A DNA stretch of 64,000 nt from Saccharopolyspora gregorii (GCF_024734405.1 NZ_CP059556.1:310001-374000); one strand, 5' to 3'; numbered from the stretch's first letter, positions 7,615 to 16,722 are shown. A program made the numbers and translations. Notes: generated by a model from the sequence alone, not told the origin.

Positions 7615-8739
7615 ATGTCCACGACCACCACGCCGCTGCTCATCACCGCCGACGAGGCGCTCGCCGAGGACGTCGCCCGCCTCGCCGCCGTCGCGGGTTG
7701 CGAACTGCGGCGGCACGACGGCGGGACCGCCCCCGGCGACCGCTGGCGGGATGCGGCGCTCGTCCTGCTCGACGGCCCGGCCGCCGCCGAGGCGCTGGTC
7801 GCGGAACTCCCGCGCCGGCCAGGCGTCGTGGTGCTGACGAGGGGCGGGGTGGGACCGCTGTGGCGACCGGCGTTCGAGGTCGGGGCGGAAGCGCTGCTCG
7901 GGCTGCCCGCCGAGGAGTTCCGGCTCGTCGAGCTGCTCACCGATGTCGCCGACGGCGCTCGCGCGTCACCCGGGGGCGGCCGGGTGCTCGCCGTGCTCGG
8001 CGGCGCGGGCGGTGCCGGGGCGTCCACCCTGGCGGCGGCCACCGCGGTGACCGCCGCCCGTCGCGGGGACGGCGCGCTGCTGCTGGACTGCGATCCGGCC
8101 GGTGGCGGGCTCGACCTGACCGCCGGCGTGGAGGACTCCTCCGGGCTGCGCTGGTCCGGGTTGTCGGTCGGTGACGGCCGGATCCCGTCGGGTGCGCTGC
8201 GCGCGGCGCTGCCGGGCCGCCGCCTCGGGCGGGGCAGGCTCACCGTGCTGTCCTGCGACCGGAGCGGCCCGGCGAGCGGCCCCACCGCGACCTCGGTGCG
8301 CGCGGTGCTCGACGCGGGACGGCGCGCCGGGGACGTGGTGGTCTGCGACCTGCCGCGGACGCCGTCCGAACCGGCGGCGGCGGTGCTGCGGCGCGCCGAC
8401 CTGGTCGTCCTGGTGGTTCCGGCCGAAGTGCGCGGCTGCGCCTCCGCGGCGAGCACCGCCGAGCTGGTGCGCGAGCACGCGGCCGGGCCGGTGCTGGCGG
8501 TCGTGCGCGGCCCGGCCCCGGGCGGGTTGCGCGTCGACGACGTCGAACGCGCGGTGGGCGTCGAGGTGCTCGCGGTGCTGCGGACCCAGCCCGCGCTCGC
8601 CGCCGCCGTGGACCGCGGCGGGCTGTGCGCCACCCGGGCGGGCAGTCGCGGGCCGATCGCCCGGGCCACCGGCGAAGTCCTCCGCGTCCTGGACGAACTC
8701 GTGGCCGGACGGGCGGTGGCGTCGTGCACACCGAGCTGA
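7615..8739 (+). CDS. ssd: Septum site-determining protein Ssd (MinD/CpaE/TadZ-like)
   Basis: 374 residues. An N-terminal receiver-like half (residues 1-115) is followed by a MinD/ParA-like domain starting RVLAVLGGAGGAGAST, with LLLDCDPAGGGLDL as the second conserved strand and DVVVCDLPRTP later. The deviant Walker A lysines of MinD are absent: both expected positions are small residues (about residues 129-138). Relatives head the Tad pilus locus and in mycobacteria affect septum placement. It overlaps tadA by 16 bases and leads the operon through to the TadE-like genes. The ATG start is the first in frame, with only a weak upstream GGGGA. DnaA boxes lie in the promoter region. Confidence 0.85.
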   Translation: MSTTTTPLLITADEALAEDVARLAAVAGCELRRHDGGTAPGDRWRDAALVLLDGPAAAEALVAELPRRPGVVVLTRGGVGPLWRPAFEVGAEALLGLPAEEFRLVELLTDVADGARASPGGGRVLAVLGGAGGAGASTLAAATAVTAARRGDGALLLDCDPAGGGLDLTAGVEDSSGLRWSGLSVGDGRIPSGALRAALPGRRLGRGRLTVLSCDRSGPASGPTATSVRAVLDAGRRAGDVVVCDLPRTPSEPAAAVLRRADLVVLVVPAEVRGCASAASTAELVREHAAGPVLAVVRGPAPGGLRVDDVERAVGVEVLAVLRTQPALAAAVDRGGLCATRAGSRGPIARATGEVLRVLDELVAGRAVASCTPS

Positions 8740-9893
8740 TCGAACGGGTGCGCCGCAGGCTCGCGGGCAGCGGCGCACCGCTCAACCCGTCCGCGGTGGC
8801 CACGGCCGTCCGCGAGGAGTCCGGCGGGCTCGTCGCCGACACCGACCTGCTCGCCGCGCTGCGCGCGCTGCAGCAGGAATTCCTCGGGGCCGGCGTGCTC
8901 GAACCGCTGCTGCGGGACCCGCGGGTCACCGACGTGCTGGTCACCGCACCCGACCAGGTGTGGGTGGACCGGGGAGACGGCCTGCGCCGCTGCTCGGTCA
9001 CCTTCCCCGACGACGACGGGGTGCGGCGGCTGGCCCAGCGGCTCGCGGTCGCCACCGGCCGCCGGCTGGACGAAGCGCAACCGTGGGTCGACGCGTGGCT
9101 GCCCGGTGCGGAGTCGGGGGAGGCGGTGCGGCTGCACGCGGTGCTGCCACCGATCGCCGCGGACGGCACCTGCCTGTCCCTGCGGGTGTTGCGGCCCGCT
9201 TCGCACGACGTGGGCGCGCTGCGCCGCCTCGGGACCTTCGACGAGGAACGCGCCACCGCGCTGCGGGAGATCGTCCGGCACCGGCTCGCGTTCCTGGTCA
9301 CCGGCGGCACCGGCGCGGGCAAGACGACCCTGCTCGCCGCGCTGCTCGGCGAGGTGGGCCGGACCGAACGGATCATCTGCGTGGAGGAGGCCGGGGAGCT
9401 GCGACCCGAGCACCCGCACGTCGTCCGGCTGCTGACCCGGCCGGCGAACGTGGAGGGCGCAGGCGAGGTCCGCATCCGCGACCTGGTGCGCCAGGCGCTG
9501 CGGATGCGCCCCGACCGGCTGATCGTCGGCGAGGTGCGCGGCGCGGAGGTCTGCGAACTCCTGGCCGCGCTGAACACCGGGCACGACGGGGGCGGCGGGA
9601 CCGTGCACGCGAACTCGCCCGCTGAGGTCCCGGCCAGGCTGGAAGCGCTCGCCGCGCTCGGTGGGCTGTCCCGGCAGGCGCTGCACAGCCAGCTCGCGGC
9701 GGCCGTGCAGGTCGTGCTGCACGTCCGGCGCGCCACCGGCGGGGGCAGGTACCTCGCCGAGATCGGGGTGCTGCGTCGCGAGGGAGACCTGGTGCGCGTG
9801 GTGCCCGCCTGGGAACGCGGCACCGGCTGGGGCGAGGGCAGGCCGGACCTGCTCGCGCTGCTGCGAGCGCGCGGGGGTGATCTGCCGTGCTGA
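8724..9893 (+). CDS. tadA: TadA/CpaF-family secretion ATPase
   Basis: 389 residues, type II/IV secretion hexameric ATPase. Walker A is GGTGAGKTT with the Lys near residue 200; ICVEEAGELRPEHPHVVRL (Asp/Glu box region), then RMRPDRLIVGEVRG (Walker B) and TGHDGGGGTVHANSP (His box) follow in the normal order. The GTG at 8724 is the first plausible start of the homologous region; it overlaps ssd by 16 bases. It would power assembly of the Flp-type pilus or secretion of the small pilin encoded downstream. Confidence 0.9.
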   Translation: MHTELIERVRRRLAGSGAPLNPSAVATAVREESGGLVADTDLLAALRALQQEFLGAGVLEPLLRDPRVTDVLVTAPDQVWVDRGDGLRRCSVTFPDDDGVRRLAQRLAVATGRRLDEAQPWVDAWLPGAESGEAVRLHAVLPPIAADGTCLSLRVLRPASHDVGALRRLGTFDEERATALREIVRHRLAFLVTGGTGAGKTTLLAALLGEVGRTERIICVEEAGELRPEHPHVVRLLTRPANVEGAGEVRIRDLVRQALRMRPDRLIVGEVRGAEVCELLAALNTGHDGGGGTVHANSPAEVPARLEALAALGGLSRQALHSQLAAAVQVVLHVRRATGGGRYLAEIGVLRREGDLVRVVPAWERGTGWGEGRPDLLALLRARGGDLPC

Positions 9894-10702
9894 GCGCACT
9901 GCTGTCCGCGATGGCCTTGCTGACCTGGCCGGACGTCCGCGCCCGGACCCGCATCGCCACCGTGCGGCCGGGGCCGGAACCGGTGCGGCGTCGCGCCCGG
10001 TCCTTCGGCGCGGCCCCGTGGGCGGTGCTGGGCGGAGTCCTGTTCGGCACCGCGCTCGCCGGGATCGGTGGCCTGCTCGCCGCCGCCGCACTCGCCGCGC
10101 TGGGGATCTGGTGGTGGCGGGGACGCGGTGCGGACCGGCGGCGGACCGCCCGGGCGGCCGCACTCGCGTCCGCGCTCCGGATGCTCGTCGCGGAGCTGCG
10201 CGCTGGAGCACACCCGGCCGCGGCGGCCGAGGGCGCTGCGGCGGAGTCCGACCCGGCCGTGGCGGGACTCTTCCGGGACCTCGCCGCCACCGCGCGGCTC
10301 GGCGGGGACCCGGCCGCGGTGCTGCTGGCCGCCGCCGACCCCGCCGGTACCGGTGCGGCGCGAGCGGACCCGCTGGCGCGCGCCGGTCGGGCGTGGGCGC
10401 TGGCCGATCGGCACGGGGTCGCGCTCGCCGAACCGCTGGATTCCGTGCGCCGCGACCTGGAACACCGGGTGGCCTTCGCCAGGAACGTGGACGCGAAGCT
10501 CGCCGGTCCGCGGTCCACTGCGGTGGTGCTCGCCGCGCTGCCGCTGCTCGGACTCCTGCTGGGCCAGCTCTCCGGCGCGGCACCGCTGGCGGTGCTCGCG
10601 CACGGGGTGCTCGGCCAGGCGCTGCTGGTCGGGGGAGTGGCGCTGTTGTGCGCGGGCGTGGTGTGGACCGTCCGGCTCACCGAATCGGTGGTGCGGACGT
10701 GA
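9887..10702 (+). CDS. tadB: TadB-like membrane platform protein
   Basis: 271 residues with N-terminal hydrophobic helices (AAPWAVLGGVLFGTALAGIG, then AALAALGIWWW), a cytoplasmic GspF-type helical domain (LRMLVAELRAGAHPAAA), and two C-terminal membrane helices (AALPLLGLLLGQLSG; GQALLVGGVALLCAGV). The GTG start at 9887 overlaps the tadA stop. TadB and TadC form the inner-membrane platform for pilus assembly. Confidence 0.8.
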   Translation: MLSALLSAMALLTWPDVRARTRIATVRPGPEPVRRRARSFGAAPWAVLGGVLFGTALAGIGGLLAAAALAALGIWWWRGRGADRRRTARAAALASALRMLVAELRAGAHPAAAAEGAAAESDPAVAGLFRDLAATARLGGDPAAVLLAAADPAGTGAARADPLARAGRAWALADRHGVALAEPLDSVRRDLEHRVAFARNVDAKLAGPRSTAVVLAALPLLGLLLGQLSGAAPLAVLAHGVLGQALLVGGVALLCAGVVWTVRLTESVVRT

Positions 10703-11472
10703 GCGCCGCCGAGCTGGCAGGGGCCGCCGAACTGGCCGGGGCCACCGCGCTGACCGGAGCCGTCGGGAGCGGCGCGCCGTGGGCCGCTGCGCTCGCCGGG
10801 CTGGGCCTGCTGCTGGTGCCGTCCGGTCCCGCCCGGGCGCGGCTGCCGCCCGCACCCGTCCGACCCGGGTGGTCCCCGGCGGTGGCCGAGTGGTGCCGCG
10901 GTCGGCGGTCGGCGCTCGCGGCGGTGGTGGGCGGGCTGTGCGGCGCGCTGCTCGGCGGACCGGTGGGTGCGCTGCTGCTGGCGGCGGTCGGTTTCTGGTG
11001 GTTCCGGCGCCAGGCGGCGGAAGAACCGGTGGACCCGTTGGCACTGGCCGCGGGATGGGACCTGCTCGCCGCCGGGATGCGCGCCGGACTGCCGCCGGTG
11101 GTGCTGGTGCGCGCGGTCGCCGCCGAGTTGCCCGGTGCGGCCGGGGACGCGTTGCGGGAGGTGGCAGGACTGCTGGAACTCGGCGCCGACCCGGTCGCGG
11201 CCTGGGACCCGGCGCTGCGCCATCCCGGCACCGCCGAGCTGGCGAGAGCCGCCCGGCGCACGGCCCGGACCGGGAGCGCACTGGCCGAGGTCGCCGCCGA
11301 GCTGGCGGCCGAGTCCCGCGCCGAGCTGGCGGATCGCGCGCAGGCGCGGGCCCAGCGCGCGGCGGTGTGGGTCGCCGCCCCGCTGGGGCTGTGCTTCCTG
11401 CCCGCGTTCCTGTGCCTGGGCGTGCTCCCGGTGGTGGTCGGCATGGTGCAGCGCCTGCCGCTGCCCTGGTGA
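10699..11472 (+). CDS. tadC: TadC-like membrane platform protein
   Basis: 257 residues starting at a GTG in a GTGA overlap with tadB. Membrane segments are seen near residues 25-40, 75-100 and at the C-terminus (AAPLGLCFLPAFLCLGVLP), with the type II secretion F domain between (DLLAAGMRAGLPPVVLVRAV). It pairs with TadB in the Tad machine. Confidence 0.8.
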   Translation: MSAAELAGAAELAGATALTGAVGSGAPWAAALAGLGLLLVPSGPARARLPPAPVRPGWSPAVAEWCRGRRSALAAVVGGLCGALLGGPVGALLLAAVGFWWFRRQAAEEPVDPLALAAGWDLLAAGMRAGLPPVVLVRAVAAELPGAAGDALREVAGLLELGADPVAAWDPALRHPGTAELARAARRTARTGSALAEVAAELAAESRAELADRAQARAQRAAVWVAAPLGLCFLPAFLCLGVLPVVVGMVQRLPLPW

Positions 11473-11583
11473 CCGCGACCGCGCGATCAGTGCGCTGCGG
11501 GAGGAATCCGGGCGGGTGCGCCCGGCGAACGGATGTCGATGGCGGAGGCCGGTCGGCCGACCGGCGGTGGAGAGGAGAAGGTG

Positions 11584-11841
11584 ATGACGGTTCGAACCGA
11601 TTGCGCGGTGCGGACGATCGACGGCGGGCTGCACCTGGTCGCAGGCGCGCGGCGGCGAGTCCGGCGGCGGTGGCGGGCCCTGTTCCGCGGAGACGGCGGG
11701 ATGAGCACCGCCGAGTACGCCATCGGCACGATCGCCGCCGCGGCGTTCGCCGGGGTGCTCTACGCGGTGGTGACCGGGGCCTCGGTGACCGACGGGCTCA
11801 CCTCGCTGATCGAGCGCGCCTTGCAGGACGGCGTCGGATGA
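11584..11841 (+). CDS. Small Flp-type pilin (DUF4244)
   Basis: 85 residues. A basic N-terminal leader of about 38 residues ends DGG, then MSTAEYAIGTIAAAAFAGVL: this is the Flp-pilin processing pattern, Gly followed by four residues and Glu-Tyr, then the hydrophobic pilin helix. The ATG at 11584 is preferred over two upstream in-frame starts because GGAGAGGAGAAGG lies directly before it. It has a single transmembrane helix and a short C-terminal region, as in Rv3656c. Presumed main pilin of the locus. No prepilin peptidase gene is visible in the window, so processing must use an enzyme encoded elsewhere. Confidence 0.85.
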   Translation: MTVRTDCAVRTIDGGLHLVAGARRRVRRRWRALFRGDGGMSTAEYAIGTIAAAAFAGVLYAVVTGASVTDGLTSLIERALQDGVG

Positions 11842-12455
11842 CCGCGCCGTCCGGTGCGGCGGGGAACCGGCGCTCCTCCGCCGAAGCGGACCACGCCGGT
11901 GGAGCGGCAGCGGATCGCGGTGCGGTGACCGTCGAGGCCGCGATCGGCATCGGCGCGGTGATGGCGGTGTTCCTGCTCGTGCTGGCCGCGTTCGGGGTGC
12001 TGCTCGGGCAGCTCCGCTGCACCGACGCCGCGGTCGAAGCGGCCCGGCTGGCGGCCAGGGGCGATCACGACGGCGCCCGCGCCGCGGTGGCCCGGTCGGC
12101 TCCGACGGGATCCGAGCTGGTACTCGCGGCCGAGCGCGGGCTCGTCATCGCGGAGGTCACCGCGCCGTCCGGTCCGGGACTCCTGCCGCAGCAGTGGCGG
12201 AGCAGCCGGGCCGCCGCGGCTCCGGAACCCGAGGCGCCGGCCGCCGCGGCCCCGGGACCCCCAGGACAGGAACCCCCGGGGCAGGCTTACGCAGCGCCGC
12301 AGCCGGATGCGCCGATCCCGGTGGAGCCAGGATCGGGCGAGCCGGACCGGCCACCAGCCGCCGGCGCCGAGCTCCCGCCCGCGGGCGGGCCACCGGCCAC
12401 CCGGGGCTTCGCCGAACCCGCCCGAGCGGCACCGGGTCCGGGACCCGCCGCATGA
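11838..12455 (+). CDS. TadE-like pseudopilin with long proline-rich tail
   Basis: 205 residues, starting at an ATG in an ATGA overlap with the pilin gene. DRGAVTVEAAIGIGAVMAVF is the TadE-type processing site and membrane helix (residues 28-55). Residues up to about 110 form the usual small extracytoplasmic domain with one Cys (QLRCTDAAVEAARLAARGD). The last 80 or so residues are Pro/Ala/Gly-rich low complexity, which is unusual for TadE and might span the cell wall. Compare Rv3655c. Confidence 0.8.
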   Translation: MTAPSGAAGNRRSSAEADHAGGAAADRGAVTVEAAIGIGAVMAVFLLVLAAFGVLLGQLRCTDAAVEAARLAARGDHDGARAAVARSAPTGSELVLAAERGLVIAEVTAPSGPGLLPQQWRSSRAAAAPEPEAPAAAAPGPPGQEPPGQAYAAPQPDAPIPVEPGSGEPDRPPAAGAELPPAGGPPATRGFAEPARAAPGPGPAA

Positions 12456-12922
12456 GCGGGAGCGGGGTGGGCGCGCGTCCGAGCGCGCCCACCCACCCCG
12501 GCCACCGGCCGACCGATCGGAACGACCGGCTCGGAAGCGACGAACGGGAGGAGATCACCGATCGCGGGGTCGCCACCGTGCTCGCCGCGGTCCTCGTCCT
12601 CGGCGTGATCGCGATCGTGGGTTTCGGCATGGTGCTCGGATCGGTCATGCTGGCCCGGCACCGCGCGGACGGCGCCGCGGACTTGGCGGCGCTCGCCGCC
12701 GCGGCCCGGGTCCAGCAGGGCGGCGAGCGCGCCTGCGCCGCGGCCCGCGGGGTCGCGGCGGAGATGCGGGCACGGGTCCTCGACTGCGAGCTGGCCGGTC
12801 TCGACGCGCGCGTCCTGGTCGAAGTTCGGGCCTCGATGGGCCTGGACGGGCTGTCACCGCAGGTCACCGGGCGTGCCAGGGCTGGTCCTGTCGCCCGTTC
12901 GCCGGATGGCGGCCCGCGCTGA
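12452..12922 (+). CDS. TadE-like / Rv3654c-type secretion-neighbourhood protein
   Basis: 156 residues, starting at an ATG in an ATGA overlap. DRGVATVLAAVLVLGVIAIVGFG forms the processing-like site and membrane helix at residues 37-60, followed by ARHRADGAADLAALAAA, a signature of the helicase/secretion-neighbourhood TadE-like family. Two cysteines (ERACAAA, LDCELAG) could form a disulphide outside the membrane. Last gene of the Tad operon. The following 279 bases before the primase-like gene show no gene or clear hairpin. Confidence 0.8.
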   Translation: MSGSGVGARPSAPTHPGHRPTDRNDRLGSDEREEITDRGVATVLAAVLVLGVIAIVGFGMVLGSVMLARHRADGAADLAALAAAARVQQGGERACAAARGVAAEMRARVLDCELAGLDARVLVEVRASMGLDGLSPQVTGRARAGPVARSPDGGPR

Positions 12923-13201
12923 GCGGTCCCGCGCTCCGGCTGAACGACCGGTGAGCGCGATCACGTCGCCGCGAACCGACACTCCGGCATATCAGCGCCC
13001 CTCTCGGCGACCGGACGCTCGTCGCCGCTGAGCGACCGGTCATCGACATGGGGGGTGTACGAGGCCGGGTGGGATGACGTTGATTGATGGAGCGGAAGCG
13101 AGCAGGAGATCCCGACATCGTGGTCGGGCTCAGGTGACCGGTCGCGGGGCAGCGGCCACACCGGTGCGAAGGCATCCGCCACGGTCGAGTGAGGAGAGGT
13201 A

Positions 13202-13918
13202 ATGGACTGGTCAGCGGACAGGGGGCCCAGCGCTTCCGGAGCGAACGCTCCCGGAGGAGCCGGTGCTGCCGTGGAGGCCAGTGTCACCGGATGGGCGGGC
13301 GCCTTCCGGATCGAGCTCCGGGTGCAGGCCATCGAGCTGGCGTCTCGCGGCTGGTCGGTGCTGCCCGGCACCTTCCCGGTCGGTTCCGAGGCGGGCGCCC
13401 GCGCCTGGTCCGGCTCCGACGCCGCGCACCCGGCGGGTGTCGCGCACCCCGTTCCCGTGCACGCGGACTGGCAGGACCGGCTCGGTGCCGGCGTCGACCA
13501 GGTCGCCCGGTGGTGGTCCGAGCAGCCGTACAGCCTGCTCGTCGCGACCGGTGACCAGGTCGAGGCGCTGGAGACCGGTGCCGAACTGGGCAGGCGCACC
13601 GCGCGGGCGCTGCGCTCGCTGGGCGTGCCGGTTCCGATCGTGGCGACCCCGGACGCCCGCTGGTACTTCCTCGCCGCGGGGGGCTCGGCCACCGCGGCGT
13701 GCCCCGAGCTGGTCGCGGCCGGAGCGGTCCGCAGGCACAGCGCCGGCAGCTGGCTGCCGGTTCCCCCGAGCACCTTCCACCACGGAGTCGTGCACTGGCG
13801 GGTCAAGCCGGAGGTCTGCGGGTGGCGGTTGCCGTCCCCCGAGATCATCGGTGACGCCCTGCGCATCGGTGCCGACGCCGTCCAAGACGTGGCCGAACTC
13901 GTCGTCGCGGGCAACTAG
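13202..13918 (+). CDS. Bifunctional primase/polymerase N-terminal-domain protein, active site probably degenerate
   Basis: 238 residues. RVQAIELASRGWSVLPGTFP and PYSLLVATGD resemble the start and core of the AEP-type prim-pol domain found in Streptomyces and Pseudonocardiaceae proteins of about this length. The DxD-like acidic motif and the downstream His strand expected in active enzymes are not evident: the positions read GDQVEALETG and TPDARWYFLA. AGGAGAGG just before the ATG supports the start. It lies between the Tad operon and a convergent helicase. Assignment to the family is moderate; catalytic loss is inference from the missing acids. Confidence 0.65.
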   Translation: MDWSADRGPSASGANAPGGAGAAVEASVTGWAGAFRIELRVQAIELASRGWSVLPGTFPVGSEAGARAWSGSDAAHPAGVAHPVPVHADWQDRLGAGVDQVARWWSEQPYSLLVATGDQVEALETGAELGRRTARALRSLGVPVPIVATPDARWYFLAAGGSATAACPELVAAGAVRRHSAGSWLPVPPSTFHHGVVHWRVKPEVCGWRLPSPEIIGDALRIGADAVQDVAELVVAGN

Positions 13919-14053
13919 CCCGCCTCGACCGCGAACCAGAGTCGCCAGGGCACTGGACGCCCGACCCGTCCAGCTGGGCACCCCCGATGGGGACCGACGG
14001 CGGGGACGAGGGGGACCGGCGAACCCCCTCGCCCACCCGATCCGCCGTAGGCC

Positions 14054-16417
14054 CTAGCCCTGCCCGGCGTCTCCCCCGTGCGCGGTCGAGAGCACGTCGA
14101 GAACAGCCACCGCCCCCGCCTTGTCCAGTGGTTCATTGCCGTTCCCGCACTTCGGCGATTGAACGCAGGACGGGCAACCCGCCGGGCAGTCGCAGGAGAC
14201 GATCGCCTCCCGCGTCGCGGCCAACCAGGGGAACAACGCGGCGAAGCCGCGGTCGGCGAAGCCGGCTCCCCCGGGATGACCGTCGTGCACGAACACCGTG
14301 GCCCGACCGGTGTGTTCGTGCAGGGCAGTGGAGACACCACCGATGTCCCACCGGTCGCAGGTCGCGAACAGCGGGAGCAAGCCGATCGCCGCGTGCTCGG
14401 CGGCGTGCAGCGCGCCGGGGATGCGCGCCGGGTCCAACCCGGCGCCCCCCGGCGCGCTGTCGGTCAGCAGTTCGTCGGAGATCGTGTACCAGACGGCGCG
14501 GGTGACCAGCTTGTGCGCGGGCAGGTCCAGCGGCACCTGGTCGAGCACCTCGCCGGAGGGCAGGGTTCGCAGGTAGCCGACGACCTGCGAGGTGACCTCC
14601 ACGTCCCCGAGGCACACCGTGATCCCCGGCGCCGGACTCCGCTCCTGCACCGTGGCGAGCACCGAGATGTCCACGACGTCGCGCGGCGAGGTGTGCCACT
14701 CCGGGTTCTCCAGGTGCACCAGCGCGAGGCCGCCGTCCAGGTCCAGCTCGTCCACCACGAACGACTGCCCCTGGTGCAGGTAGACCGCGCCGGGATGCAC
14801 CGTGGCGCACGCCGAATCCGGGTCGACGGTGCCGAGCATCCGCCCGGAGTCGCCCTCGACGACGGCGATCTGCTGCCCACCGGACCCGCGCAGTTCCACT
14901 TCCCGGTGCGGGCGTTCCCGCTCGGTCCAGTACCAGCCGCGCGGCCGCTTGCGCAGCACTCCGGCCTCGGTGAGCGCGTCGGTCGCGGTGCGGGCGGGTT
15001 CGCCGCCGAAGACCTCGAACGCCGCTTCGTCCAATGGCAGCTCGGCCGCGGCGCAGGCCAGGTGCGGTTCGAGCACGTAGGGGTTCGCCGGGTCCAGCAC
15101 CGTCGACTCGACCGGCCGGTCCAGCACGGCGGGCGGGTGGTGCACCAGGTAGGTGTCCAGCGGGTCGTCCCGGGCGACGAAGACGACCAGCGCGTCGTCC
15201 CCGTCGCGCCCGGCGCGCCCGGCCTGCTGCCAGAACGAGGCGAGCGTGCCCGGGAACCCGGCGACGACGACCGCGTCCAGGCCCGCGATGTCGACGCCGA
15301 GCTCCAACGCGTTGGTGGCCGCGACGGCGAGCAGTTCCCCGCTCAGCAGCGCCCGTTCGAGCTTCCGCCGGTCCTCCGGCAGGTACCCGCCCCGGTAGGC
15401 GGCGACCTTGTCCACCAGCGAATCGTCCACTTCGGACAGGGCGCGGCGGGCGGCCAGCGCGGCGAGCTCGGTGCCGCGCCGAGATCGGATGAACGCGAGC
15501 GTGCGGGCGCCTTCCACGACGAGTTCGGTGAGGATCCGCGCGGCCTCGCTCCCGGCGGAACGCCGGACCGGCGCGTCGTTCTCGCCGGACACGTCGTCCA
15601 GCAGCGGTGGTTCCCACAATGCGACAGTGCGGGCGCCGCGCGGCGAGCCGTCCGCGGTGACGGCCCGGCACTCGGCGCCGATCAGCCGTTCGCCCAGGGA
15701 GGCCGGGTCGGCCACCGTCGCGGAGGCGAGCACGAACACCGGTTCCGCGCCGTAGTACCGCGCGATCCGCCGCAGCCGCCGCAGCAGCAGCGCCACGTGC
15801 GAGCCGAAGACGCCCCGGTAGGTGTGGCACTCGTCGACGACCACGTAGGAGAGGTTGCGGAAGAACCGCGCCCAGCGGGAGTGCTGGGCGAGCACGCCGT
15901 GGTGCAGCATGTCCGGGTTGGTGAACACCCACCGGCCGTGCGCCCGCACCCAGTCCCGCTCGACGAACGGGGTGTCCCCGTCGTAGGCCGCGGCGCGGAT
16001 CCCGTCCAGGCCCAGCTCGGTGGTGGATCGGAGCTGATCGGCGCCCAGCGCCTTGGTCGGCGACAGGTACAGCGCGGTGGCCCGGGCGTCGGTGAGCAAC
16101 CGGGTGAGCACCGGCAGCTGGTAGGTCATCGACTTGCCGGACGCGGTGCCGGTCGCCACCACGAGGTGCTCACCGGCCCACGCGGCTTCGGCGCCTTCGG
16201 CCTGGTGACTCCAGGGGCGTTCGGCGCCGCGGGCGCGCAGCGCCTCGACCAGCGGTTCGGGCGCCCAGCCCGGCCAGTCCGCGTGCTGCGCGGGCCGTTC
16301 GGCGAGCTGTTCGACGTGCCGCAGCGGTGATTCGTCCGCGGGCGTGCCGGCCAGCACCCGGTCCAGCAGCCGCTTGCCGTTGCCGGTCCTGCCCGCTCTC
16401 CGGTGTGCCGAGTTCAC
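14054..16417 (-). CDS. DEAD/DEAH helicase of the MrfA / Rv3649 family with C-terminal DUF1998 Cys cluster
   Basis: 787 residues. Superfamily 2 motifs in order: PWSHQAEG (Q-like), ATGTASGKS (Walker A), VVVDECHTY (DECH box), LASATV, ATNALELGVDIAG and QQAGRAGRDG (motif VI). The C-terminus has the metal-binding cluster CDCPAGCPSCVQSPKCG typical of DUF1998 proteins; MrfA of B. subtilis uses such a domain in mitomycin-lesion repair. The GTG at 16417 is the last sensible start before the conserved region, but no clear Shine-Dalgarno supports it and starts up to 14 codons upstream remain possible. The position beside the Tad cluster matches mycobacteria. Likely an accessory DNA-repair helicase. Confidence 0.87.
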   Translation of the reverse strand: MNSAHRRAGRTGNGKRLLDRVLAGTPADESPLRHVEQLAERPAQHADWPGWAPEPLVEALRARGAERPWSHQAEGAEAAWAGEHLVVATGTASGKSMTYQLPVLTRLLTDARATALYLSPTKALGADQLRSTTELGLDGIRAAAYDGDTPFVERDWVRAHGRWVFTNPDMLHHGVLAQHSRWARFFRNLSYVVVDECHTYRGVFGSHVALLLRRLRRIARYYGAEPVFVLASATVADPASLGERLIGAECRAVTADGSPRGARTVALWEPPLLDDVSGENDAPVRRSAGSEAARILTELVVEGARTLAFIRSRRGTELAALAARRALSEVDDSLVDKVAAYRGGYLPEDRRKLERALLSGELLAVAATNALELGVDIAGLDAVVVAGFPGTLASFWQQAGRAGRDGDDALVVFVARDDPLDTYLVHHPPAVLDRPVESTVLDPANPYVLEPHLACAAAELPLDEAAFEVFGGEPARTATDALTEAGVLRKRPRGWYWTERERPHREVELRGSGGQQIAVVEGDSGRMLGTVDPDSACATVHPGAVYLHQGQSFVVDELDLDGGLALVHLENPEWHTSPRDVVDISVLATVQERSPAPGITVCLGDVEVTSQVVGYLRTLPSGEVLDQVPLDLPAHKLVTRAVWYTISDELLTDSAPGGAGLDPARIPGALHAAEHAAIGLLPLFATCDRWDIGGVSTALHEHTGRATVFVHDGHPGGAGFADRGFAALFPWLAATREAIVSCDCPAGCPSCVQSPKCGNGNEPLDKAGAVAVLDVLSTAHGGDAGQG

Positions 16418-16684
16418 GTGGTCGAGCGTCGCACAGCGCCGTTCCCGCACCGCACGCACGCGGAACCTGCGGCCCGGTGATCTCGTTCGGGTGGACTCGC
16501 CCGCCACCGCGCCGTCGTGGCCCGGTGCGCGGGCCGCGGGGGTGTGAGGTGGCCTGCGGGCGCGGCCGAGGCGTCCGCGCGGCGGTGTCCGCGCGGGTCT
16601 CCGGGGCCGCGACACGCCGGTTCGATCCGGCTGCGACACGCGATACACGAAGTCACCCGTTCGGTCCACGTAGAAGTGTGTCCG

Positions 16685-16722
16685 ATCGGGTGATCAAGTC
16701 CTAACTGGATCGATCACTCGAT
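16685..16722. repeat. 11-bp inverted repeat upstream of hppA
   Basis: ATCGGGTGATC (16685-16695) and GATCACTCGAT (16712-16722) pair over 11 positions with one mismatch and a 16-base gap. It sits in an unusually AT-rich part of the 502-base space between the divergent helicase and hppA genes, about 200 bases before hppA. It could be a regulator site. No gene is seen in the gap. Confidence 0.4.
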
